This document shows positions 21,501 to 30,044 of a stretch of 30,044 nucleotides of DNA, piece after piece. A program made the position numbers and the translations under genes. The DNA is taken from NCBI GenBank assembly GCA_000310025.1, contig FN648735.1, forward strand, positions 28,975-59,018, written 5' to 3'. The notes below the pieces were generated by a model. It had not been told where the DNA came from and did no database searches. It saw only the letters and a program-made list of their open reading frames with translations. The DNA is from Ectocarpus siliculosus (taxonomy: Eukaryota; Sar; Phaeophyceae; Ectocarpales; Ectocarpaceae). Within the stretch, counting starts at the first letter, position 1, and each line of letters begins with the position of its first letter.

Positions 21501-23090
21501 GGAACACCTCACTTTACGCTTGAGGTGTAGGAGGAGGGGTGCGTAGCGCCGACTTCTCGCCCGAAAATGCTCGTGGTGCACCCCGGAAAGATCCTCGATG
21601 TTGAACTTGTCCCCGTTGGCGTCCTTAAAGCGGAGCATAGTCAGCAACCCCTCGATCACAGCGCGTGACAACTGATGCTTGTCAGCAAAAAGGTTCAACA
21701 GCATGACGGAGAGGTTTCGGTGAGGATAATACTCGGAGCCTTGGGCGCGTTTGTTGTATAGCAGATTCTTCGCCCCACCTTCCACCACCGTGGCGTTCTG
21801 CATGTGGTCCTCATGCAGTTCCCATATACGCCGTCTACCCGCGGGCTCGCCATTTCCGTGTGGCGCATATTCTAAAGGCACGTCTAACTCCCACGGTCGG
21901 TTTGCGCCCTCCTCCGCCCCTTCTGCTCCTTCTCTGTCGCAATCACTTTCTTCTAGCTCGCCCACGTCTACCCACTCGAAGTCGTCGTCGTCGCTATCGT
22001 CGACAATCCCCCCGTTCGAGCCAGCGCCCGGGGGGTAGTTCAAGTTTGTCGCAGAATAGTTGAACTCGTCGCACAGTTCTTCTAGTACCGACGGGTACAT
22101 CAGCTCCGAATCGTCTGCCGTCTCTCGGTCATCTCCCCGACCCTCTCGATAATCGAAAGCATCACCTACTTCCATCATCGTCAGGTCACCACCGCCAACC
22201 TCACTCCCCTCTGGACTCGAGATATGGGTCCCGCCGTCTGCACATCGTGCAAGCGGGATGGCAATTTCAAGCGCACACATTTCAGGGGGCAATCGTTCAG
22301 CGGGCTGGCGTATGAATGTACGTGTGGGTGGCTGTACACGGGTTTTGGAGTACGCGGCACAAATATAAATGCTGCTGTGAATGCTCTTCAGGGCCGACAA
22401 GGAAAAAATAGAATCAAACTGTTTTTTTTGTCTTATTCTACGATCATATACTACTGCTGTACAATTGTATATATACTAGAATTATGACGAGAGTACTGTA
22501 GACCATATGTTGAGGTAAGTCACAGGTTAAGAAAAAGCATAAAGAGCATATACAACAACTATTCGGGAGTCGTAGGGAAAATGTATTATTTTGCGCTTCT
22601 GTGTTGGTGTCTACTTAATACTTCAATATGTACTCCCCAAACCCAAAAACAATTAAGTAAATCAAACACCCCTGTATTGTGTCTATATAATATGTACTTT
22701 CTCCTATCATCGGTATACTATACGTAAAAAAAATTAAACACAAAATGTAGAGATATTCTAGCACTCACAGTTTATAAAAATATATATACCTGCTGGTCTG
22801 TCCATGGTGGCCGGGGGCGAACCAGGGGGCGTTGAATACCGACGACTGCGGTGACGTTGAATGGTTGCGGGCGAAGACACGTTGGCGCCAGCCCTCCTCG
22901 CGCCTTCGTCATCATCATCACCGGCAGCATTCCCCTCGTAAGCGGCGCACCGGTGTCTAGACAGGGCACGCCTTCTGTCCGCCACAAAGTCGCACAATTG
23001 GCATCTCCATGACTTGGAGTCCAAATTACTACCACCGTTGCCGTCGACAGGTGATGGTGGTTCATATCGCCTCGTCGCGCGATCCACCAT
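15535..23090 (-). CDS. CACTA/Plavaka-like DDE transposase, about 10 exons
   Basis: Proposed exons: 23090-22790, 22237-20833, 20777-20364, 19988-19611, 18535-18302, 17821 to about 17640, 17237-17147, 16841-16648, 16333-16235, and about 16030-15535. Most borders are GT/AG with matching phases; ends of exons 6 and 10 are uncertain. Exon 1 encodes a zinc finger (CQLCDF, then HRC). Exon 2 has an acidic region, then a conserved block and a beta-rich, possibly BAH-like part (VYVNDIAMVKLDG). Candidate catalytic residues are D in PIIGMIDGFNS with GGTYIGFGS (exon 3), D in LLLLVADSPQRA (exon 4) and E in TGEFAHQQHKRTN (exon 8). A CYCKH...CMYC zinc-binding insert follows the second D. PVESLHADAL joins NAQALVQKYL across the exon 4/5 junction. 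The C-terminus carries KIVYFFRHRG, ENIRRHVHLYHM and KYLLNEHH, as expected for this family. Total is about 1,250 residues. Role: cut-and-paste transposition. An in-frame TAG lies at 20780-20778 unless spliced out. Confidence 0.75.
16235..16333 (-). other. Transposase exon 9 (part of the 23090-15535 gene)
   Basis: A 33-codon exon in phase 0/0: acceptor TGCCGCAG and donor CAG|GTACAA. It begins EGRRRYTSLC and ends NDPVFQ. The next exon opens in a different phase under the most obvious acceptors, so a further small exon or another donor is likely between 16234 and 16040. Confidence 0.45.
19384..19598. mobile_element. Foldback/MITE-like insertion in a transposase intron
   Basis: A ~50-bp left arm at 19384-19433 (starting CGTATATGACACAAGATAA and ending TTTTCAAAGCTCGAT) is matched by its reverse complement at 19548-19598 with only a few mismatches. 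The centre is about 114 bp with no coding content. The right arm ends about 12 bp inside the proposed intron 19610-18536, next to the donor GTGCGT. A clear target duplication was not found. Confidence 0.75.
20778..20832 (-). other. In-frame TAG or 54-55-nt micro-intron in the transposase
   Basis: The exon 2 and exon 3 blocks are in the same frame and separated only by a TAG at 20780-20778. A good donor (GTAAGA, first base at 20831) and this TAG, used as acceptor AG, would excise a phase-0 intron of 54 nt and keep the frame. A second phase-0 donor (GTAGGT) lies at 20846. The alternatives are a nonsense mutation, or true micro-splicing. Other introns of this gene are several hundred bp long, so a 54-nt intron would be unusual. 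Confidence 0.6.
22238..22789 (-). other. Intron 1 of the transposase, AT-rich
   Basis: The donor is CAG|GTATAT (after 22790) and the acceptor is GTGCAG before 22237; phases are 1/1. The intron is distinctly AT-rich (TATA-type runs at 22440-22490 and 22670-22790) compared with the flanking exons, and contains no gene. Confidence 0.6.
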
Positions 23091-23327
23091 CCCGAAAACG
23101 AGATTTAACTTTTCGCACAGCAGATGTTTTATAGGACCCGTAGCCGGAGAGAGGAACTAGAGCACAGCAGATAAGAGCCGTTTGCGTTTACATGGGGGGG
23201 GGGCGTTCAAAAAATGTATTTTCGTTACCCGCCCCCCGCCCCCCTCTCCAGCAAAAGTTGGTGGTGCACCACAGCCAGTAGCATAACAGTGCACACACCT
23301 AGGCTATACACCTTTTCCCACAAAGCT
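23091..23327. promoter_or_regulatory. Divergent promoter region of the two right-hand genes
   Basis: The start codons of the minus-strand transposase (23090) and the plus-strand unknown gene (23328) are 237 bp apart. On the minus strand a TATAAAA box occupies 23133-23127, 37 nt before the transposase ATG, implying a very short leader. No equally clear TATA box is seen for the plus gene. A G run (23191-23202) and a C-rich tract (23228-23245) lie between. Shared control of both genes is an inference from layout. Confidence 0.4.
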
Positions 23328-26300
23328 ATGGCGACGAGGCGAAATAACCGCGGCAGTAGCGGTGGCGGTGGTGGTGCCTCAAACGGCGGTGGCTCCGCAT
23401 CTACTGCGGTTGATGATGATGCTGCTGCACAAGCGGCCAAGGGCGCCCTTCGCGATGAGGGGGAGGTGAGCTTACCCTATGACACTGAAGGCTGCAACGC
23501 CTTTAACAAGATGCACGAACTCTACAACATGTTTGGTGTTAGGGACTATTCGGCGGATTCATCCCCGCCCACAAGTCCGGGGCGACACCGCAACGTTGGG
23601 GAGGAGCCTCCAGCAATCTCCGGTGTGGATAAGGTACAAACACAATACACTGCCTAAATTTATTTCTTTTTTTGAAGCCACAAAAAAAAAAATCATGAAT
23701 CTACTGCGTGCTGCTGTTGTATGAAAAGCACACACAGACTACCCGTTCGAGACATAACCAAGTCGAAGGGGATGTGTAGAAGTCTTTTACAGTGGGCAGG
23801 AAGCCGGCTGGATGCTGCTGTGGGCTTACTTTGAAAGTGTTTAACCATTTCGTGACTGAGTTGATTGGACTTTTTTTTTTCCGGCTCGCTCAGCTACTCG
23901 ACACCACGGTATCACGATCGCAAAAAACAAATAAAAATCACGAAAAATTATACAATTCCGTACTACAGATAGAGAGGCTATCGTGCATGTAGTCGGGAAA
24001 ACCCTCTCAACGTGCGCGAAACCTGCACACAGCAGACGAACCTCCTTTCACTCCCAAACTTCTGGACCAGTCATGACAACAACATCAGGCACCGAGGCGT
24101 ACATCACTTATAGCATCGGCTCCGGTGTGCGTTGTCTCTGCTCTCCCTTGTGCACGCGGGACCGGGTTGATCCAACATGTTGGGCGTGCTGTATGTGTAC
24201 CCTCCTCCCGTGGTATGGGGTTGGTTTGAATCAGCGGTAGGCATTAGATTGGATCTGGACAGAAAGGGCATATACCTGCCCTACATCTGAGACATGCTGT
24301 ACAAATTGTACAGTAGTACTGCGGGTACCTCTGTCACATTTTGCTAGTATGCGTGTTTTTTTTATGGGGTGCCTCTTGGTCTCTCTGCTGGTCTTGATGG
24401 CGCACGTTTTTTTCTCGTAGGCGAGGCACGCCGGCGATATTTAGACACACAAAGTTTCGTCCTACTATCATGCTTGTAGTCACGAAAGGGTTAAGCCTGT
24501 ACACCTGGGTTTTTGTCAGCGATGCCAGCAGGTGATACGCACAAAAACATAAAAAACACTGGAACACGTCGCGAGTGTCGTTTGACAACTTGCCGGAACT
24601 TTGTACAAATATGCGTGCTCTGCTGTGTTTGATGTACGATGTACGGCAACTACCTAAATTTTATGATTTATTGTATATAAGAGCGAGCGTGTTAGGTTTA
24701 TCTGCTGGGGTGTGGGAAGGATGAAGGCGTATAGGAAATCGGGGATGGCGGTCACTTCTTCTGCGTTTTCCCGCTTTCTTTAACCAAAGGCGAACCAATA
24801 AGACGCAACCATGTGTTACTTCGAAGTATAAGTAGTTAACATGTGGACTTCTCTCGCGACCACAGAAAAAACTGAAAAATGAGTCCGTGTTGCAAATCCT
24901 CACAAAAAGCGAGCTTTCTGTTTTATTTCAAGGCTCAGCGGCCGGATTCCTACGGGACAGGACGTTATTCGTCAACAACTCCGGCTGTAGTCACGACCCA
25001 AAAAGTGGCCAACCTTCAAGCAACCTTGGCATGTCTCTACAGCGTGGTGCAAAAAAATATTTGGAAGGGATCGTTTGTTTAGCGCGGGTAGGGCGTTGAA
25101 GGTCAAATTGGGAGGGATCTTGTACGCAAAAATTCCGAACAACGTTGGACGTAGACCTATGATGGGGCGTGTTTGGTCGATGTAGGTGAATGAAGCCTCG
25201 AACGACCCTCGTAGTGGCCATCCAAAAATGGGTCAAACCCTTAATGCTACCTATTACCTATCTATGCCTTTTCTATCCACTTTGGCGAAGTTTCGAGCGA
25301 GTTCGTCAACTCCTTCCCTTGCGGATAGCAGCGTGGTGTTCGTAAGCATCGAGGTTCCGCGTGCGGGGTTGAATTGGAGGGTTCGAACATCTTGCAAAAA
25401 TCAACAGCGATCTCTCTACACAGCAAGCAGCACGCAGCAACATACAGCCAGCCACTCGACATTCTGGGCCGAAGAAATTATTACTAATACGTCCTCTCAC
25501 TGCTGTGCCCCCTCTCCTTTCGTTGTAACGCCATACCATTTCCAATATTAGGATTCGCAGGATCCGCAGGCTTCCCCTAATGACGGGGCCCCCGATGACG
25601 AGGAGTCCGATGGAGAAAGTACACAAGACACCTCCATCGTCCCTAAGCCCAAGAACAAACGGAAGTTCGCGCGCATCGACGCGGGCATGCAACCAGGGTC
25701 CGTGGCTGACTCGCTGGCTAGGGTCTTCGGACCGCCGATCATCTCGGCTCTTTGGGGGACGTTGACGGCAAGGATGAACCCGGAGGTGCGTATGTGACGT
25801 CGTATGTAGTACAACCGTGGCGGATAACGTCGTGTTGTTTGTATAGGTGCATTTTATTCCTATAGTCTAGCATGGTGTCAACCACTTGAAACTTTTCTTC
25901 AACGCGACCTCAACGACTCGCAAGTTTACCCATTAGCAGGTATAATTGCTTGGGAAAATGTACGAGAGGAATGAGGTATTTTTTGCTACACACCCCGAGA
26001 CGCTAATCTATATGTTACAATTGTATACCGCGACGATTTGTACTACAATATGCATACCGTCAAGGTAAATGATGCCTGGGTGAATCGTAGTATAGCCCCT
26101 CGAGTTATACTTGACTCGTATGATCGTTTTCCTTCGCCGCAACAAGGACGCATCAATGGGGAGTCTTGTAAGAAACAGCGTTGTTTCGACCTGTTTGTTA
26201 CATGGACATGGGGGGCGGGGGTGCATTCCTACATTTTTAAAACGTGTGTGTTTGGCGTTTGCTTCCCCACTTTTCTACGTAGGTCTAATGAGTCATCTGT

Positions 26301-29300
26301 TATTGTGGGCATGTCATGCATTTGTTCGTATGGAAGAGAAAACGCAACAACTTGGCGGATGATGATATGTATTACAGTCCGGGCCCGGAGCTATAGGAAA
26401 CGTCAAGAAAGTTTCGAGATTTCTTCTTTCGTCGCCACTGCTGTCGAGCACAGGTTGTTATATCGATTTCTGTTGCTGTGGTGCTCACCCGATCTTCGTA
26501 TTTTCCGTAAAAATGTGAGCCTCTGTATCGTTACAGATTGCGGGCCCGTGCTGCAGGCCCAACGGCACACGAGTTTTGTGGGTGGCACAGTATTCTTGTG
26601 GACAAAAGTAGATGCATGACGCCCGTGCGTTGCTACCGTTCGCTCGTTCATCCCACACAGTAGCGGAAGGGCTGAGTTGGGGGGCGCTAGTGTGATTCAC
26701 AAAGAGAGGTGGAGGGGGGGTTACTGTTTATCATGGAGGGCCAAGGAGGAGGGGGGGGGGGCTTGGGTTTATCATCACGAGCTAGAGAGGGTGTGTGTGT
26801 TATCTCTCTGTTCCTCTCTCGGGTTCGAACTTCGACGTAGGCAACTCCAACGCCTATGATTTGTGACCAGACTAGCACATGGAAGGCACAGGTGGCACCA
26901 TAGACCCTCGCACACGAATATAGAGAGGTTTAGACAGGTTTAGACAGCATGTATCATCAATCGTGGTGTCTAGCTGCGTGTTGGTGTGCCTCTTGCCTCC
27001 CCTCTTGTTTTTCCCCCCAAAACTCCGCCGCTCGGCAAACGCACAACACGACCAACGCTTCGTCTTCTCTGTTCTGTAGCTTCCTCCGCCGATAGCTAAC
27101 AACAGCTAGAGTTTGGGCGCACTATCCCGCGTCGCTCTCCCGGTGGTGTGTGTGTCCCCCGCCGCCCTTCTCCGTATTCCCTGTCTCAGTGTGGCGTGTC
27201 TTGCCCCGCAGCAGCAGCGTAGCTGTTGAGCTCACCACGGCGGAACACAAAACTTTTACAAGTGTCTGGGTTTTTAGGCGGGGACGCTTTGGTTCCCTAC
27301 TTCAATTTTAGCGCAGATGCTGTGCATTCTCGGCTTCAGGAGCACGGAATGTAAAGAGAGCAGTTGGGACAGCTCTGGGGAAATGCTACACATTGTAATT
27401 TTGGTGCCTTGAGATGGTGGCATGGACTCCAATCTCCTGTCTATTCATCGCGCACAGACAACGGACACACTTGCTGGAAATGGATCCCCCCAGACCATCT
27501 TTTATTTTACACGCGCGTACATGCACATCACGATCCCTTTACAGTCACATTTTTTCTTGCTAAAGAAAAAAGCCCCCCTCTCGCTCCCACCTTTTTCAGG
27601 TAATGAAAACCTTATTGGGAACCGAGAATCCTGGCCGAGGCAGCAAAGGGTCCTCTTCGACGCCGAGGAAGAAAGCCGTGGACAACGAACTGAGTCGTCA
27701 CAGGAGGTCGCGCGCTCACGCTACGTGGATGCTAGCCCCGGTTGCTGCGACAATTACGGGGGCACTCAAGACTAAATACAACCTGGGTCCCAACAAGAGG
27801 AGGACCGAGGTGGACAACAATGCCTTCCTGATGTCAGCGTTCCTCTTGACCAAGGAGTTGCCCGGCCAGTCCAACGAGGCTTTCCGAGGTGAGCGCGAGT
27901 ACGTACGCGGTGTTGTTTTTTTTTCCCAAGCTACTACGTACGTGGACTAGTGTCGCTTTGTTGCGGCTTGTTTAGAGGGGGTCGGCTAGTCGGATTGATG
28001 TTGCAATGAGCGTGGTTTCTTCAGGCCAATTGGCAAAGCGAATTGTTGCGTGTTACGCCGGGCTTCCTCAGTCCAAAGGGAAATGTTTACGATGTCGCCG
28101 CGTCGATACGGCACCTAAAAGTAAGATTTCGTGTTTCGTGCACAACTCGCACACTGTCTCCTGCCCATTCCAGTAGGTGGCCGACGAGAGAATAATTTCT
28201 CCCAACAATACAGTGATACGGGCAAGCATGCACGTGTACCCAGAACAACCGGTGACAGTTTAAACGAAGATTGGGGGATGTGGATGCGTCGTGGTAAACG
28301 TGTTTGGAGGTGGAAAGTTCGACTTTTGCATATGGTATCATTGTGCGGCGAACTGACACGTAAAATGATGCAGACGTACCAGGGGTTAAACCTGGTCGGA
28401 CATGAGCAAAGTACGATAATATCCCTTGAGAATGCCCGGTTCAAAGAGAGCGCCACCACCGCCACCCACGCGTGCCGGGACAACCCCATCTACGTTGAAG
28501 AGTGTCCCGCCTGATAATCGCGTCGGTCAGTCGACCCCCCCAGAGGTGGAGGTCAACTAAATGCTGTACATGTTCCGACAGCACTGCCTGCTTTGTTTCT
28601 TGTGTTTTGCTGTTTGATGGCCATGTTGACGAATGTGTAGGTGAATTCATTGAGGCACTGAATGCTACGAGGTCGGCGTGGCACAAGATTATCCGAGAGG
28701 CAATCAAGGTGTATTGCACGGGATTGTACGCTCGAGTGGTAGACTTCCACCGAGACGATGGGCCTGATGCTCAATCAGACTGCAGGCCCGAAGATGGTGA
28801 TGATGTAATACTGGCGAGCATCAAACTCGCCGGTCAAATGGAAGACAACGCGCCGGTGAGCAGACAACGAGATATGCAGGCAATTTCGGCCACGGGATCA
28901 CGTCACAGCAGTGATGCGTGGTATATCGTAAATTTATGGCGGCATTTGGCCAATGTGACGTTAATATATATATGGGGGTTCGTGTTTCAAACGTTTTTAT
29001 CTATCGGCAAATAATCGTCCTGGTACGTACATGACCCTTACGGGACAAGTGACACCTCCGGCGCTGGTATTTTTTTTTCACATTGTAGTGCCGTGTGCGT
29101 GAAGCTCGTATCGATATACAACACAAGTAATATCGTACTGGACTGAACGTGGCTACATGTTTTTGGCGGATTGAAAGTATATATTTATTGCTAGCGTAAC
29201 CGTCTGCATTTGTCAAGGGCCTCCCTCTATATATGCCATTGTTCCGCGTGGTCTTGTGTCATGGGCGCGCGCGCACCGCCGCGCATACCAGCTGCCGTTG

Positions 29301-30044
29301 TTTACCTATACCAGACCAGTCACACACATGCGTTTGGGGCACGCCACGTCAAACTATTTTTCGCGAATCACGCAGGCCACGGTCCTCCTCAGGTACAGCA
29401 TCTTGCACAAGGTCCTGGGAGGGCACCGGGCCGACCTTCCGCGCCAGAATGTTACGTTGCGCGATGTGCTCAGGCCGAAGGGGACGACATCTATAAACAA
29501 GCTCTTCGTCGAAAGGGTAACCACAACTAATGGAATGCCACCCTCAGCCGCTAAACGGAAACTATACTGTAACTGTGTTTCTTTCCTCGATCGCGCCGTC
29601 ACCAAAATCCAACAGTCATCGGTGCATGTCTCGTAGTTTTTGTTTCCTGCGCCCATACCACCTCTTTCACACCGGTCATATATCTCACGGAGATCGTCTC
29701 TCATTCATTGCCCTTTCTTCTTCCCTTGTTTCTGCGACAGTTGTTGCGGCCTCTTATCAGTTCGGCCCTGTCGTCGATCTTGTCTACACAAGCGCCAGAC
29801 CTTGATGTGCCTGATGACGAGCATGATCTGGCGAGGGCACAGGCTGACGCAATGGAGCGAACGGCAAGATGGAGTGTGCTGATGCAGGGCGGCGGCTCCA
29901 AGAACCAGAGCCTCACCGACGAGTGAGTTGTTTTGTTTGATTTGTTGTGCGTCTCGGTCTTGTACTCTCGCACTCAAGCATTTGTGATTACACCGCTTTT
30001 GATTGGAGCAGAATGTTGCAAATACTTTTCCTGCAACTTCATCG
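23328..30044 (+). CDS. Unknown multi-exon protein, 3' end outside window
   Basis: I recognise no family. A chain of exons fits with consistent phases: 23328-23633, 24866-25087, 25552-25785 (all phase 0), 27600-27888 (ends phase 1), 28025-28120 (phase 1), 28641-28855 (phase 0), 29376-29516 (phase 0), 29741-29922 (phase 2, donor GA|GTGAGT), about 560 residues so far. The start ATG (23328) opens a Gly/Ser-rich stretch, then NKMHELYNMFGVRDYS. Exon 3 is acidic (DDEESDGES), then basic (KPKNKRKFARID), a possible nuclear-localisation signal, then VFGPPIISALWGTL. Exon 4 has more basic clusters (TPRKK, RHRRSR) and LMSAFLLTKELPG. Exons 6-8 look helical (NATRSAWHKIIREAIKVY; LRPLISSALSSIL). No transmembrane segment or signal peptide is seen. 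Nuclear, perhaps DNA-binding, is a guess. Divergent pairing with the transposase suggests an accessory gene of the same element, or a host gene next to it. Confidence 0.6.
25786..27599 (+). other. Long intron of the unknown gene
   Basis: The donor is GAG|GTGCGT after 25785 and the acceptor is TTTTTCAG before 27600. The 1.8-kb interval includes a G-rich patch (26690-26765) and a pyrimidine-rich patch (26985-27075). A 193-codon open frame at 26038-26619 lacks exon-like borders and recognisable protein features. An additional exon here cannot be excluded, but none is required by phase. Confidence 0.45.

Noticed and set aside
20941-22063. Plus-strand open frames of 60-95 codons over transposase exon 2
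   Set aside because: They are antisense shadows of the long exon, Ser/Pro-rich because of the acidic codons on the other strand.
26038-26619. 193-codon plus-strand open frame
   Set aside because: It lies within the long intron of the unknown gene, has no family features and no plausible acceptor/donor pair that fits the flanking phase.
26819-26832. GGGTTCGAACTT, resembling a tRNA T-loop (B box)
   Set aside because: No acceptor stem, D-arm or anticodon arm can be folded around it.

Overview
The window looks like nuclear DNA of a eukaryote, most likely a stramenopile and probably a brown alga of the Ectocarpus type. This is inferred from family content and not proven by a marker gene. Coding regions are broken into short exons with GT/AG borders and conserved phases. 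Introns run from about 100 to about 1,800 bp. The content is typical of brown-algal chromosomes: a long beta-helix repeat receptor-like membrane protein, virus- and phage-like fragments, minisatellites and DNA transposons. No rRNA, tRNA, CRISPR array or bacterial operon is visible.

Left third (1-11.5 kb). The first 1.2 kb has no convincing gene. A perfect-period 59-bp minisatellite (1.23-1.64 kb) abuts the 3' end of a decayed minus-strand gene (about 3.25-1.64 kb). That gene combines a primase-polymerase (AEP/PrimPol-like) domain with an origin-binding-protein-like helicase, as in large DNA viruses and some eukaryotic mobile elements. At 4.6-9.06 kb on the plus strand lies the best single gene: five phase-consistent exons for a protein of about 1,290 residues with an 84-bp (28-residue) beta-helix repeat array, a Cys-rich module and a polytopic membrane domain. 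Converging on it is a deleted, frameshifted copy of a KilA-N/BRO-like gene (9.73-9.37 kb, minus). A small TA-flanked MITE lies at 10.19-10.28 kb.

Centre (11.5-14.7 kb). An AT-richer ankyrin-repeat ORF ends only about 60 bp before a tandem array of about 14 units. Each 167-bp unit is a dimer of two diverged ~83-bp half-units. Each half carries three CAGGGT hexamers at fixed spacing. At the left edge the hexamers are inverted, so the array has a head-to-head junction.

Right half (15.5-30 kb). Two genes diverge from a ~240-bp intergenic region at 23.09-23.33 kb. The minus-strand gene (23,090 to 15,535, about 10 exons, about 1,250 residues) is a CACTA/Plavaka-like DDE transposase. It has an N-terminal zinc finger and all three candidate catalytic acidic residues, and one internal stop that a micro-intron could remove. 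The plus-strand gene (23,328 to beyond the window end, at least 8 exons) has no recognisable family, yet its exon phases agree throughout. It is the best candidate for something undescribed here, possibly the second gene of the same transposon.
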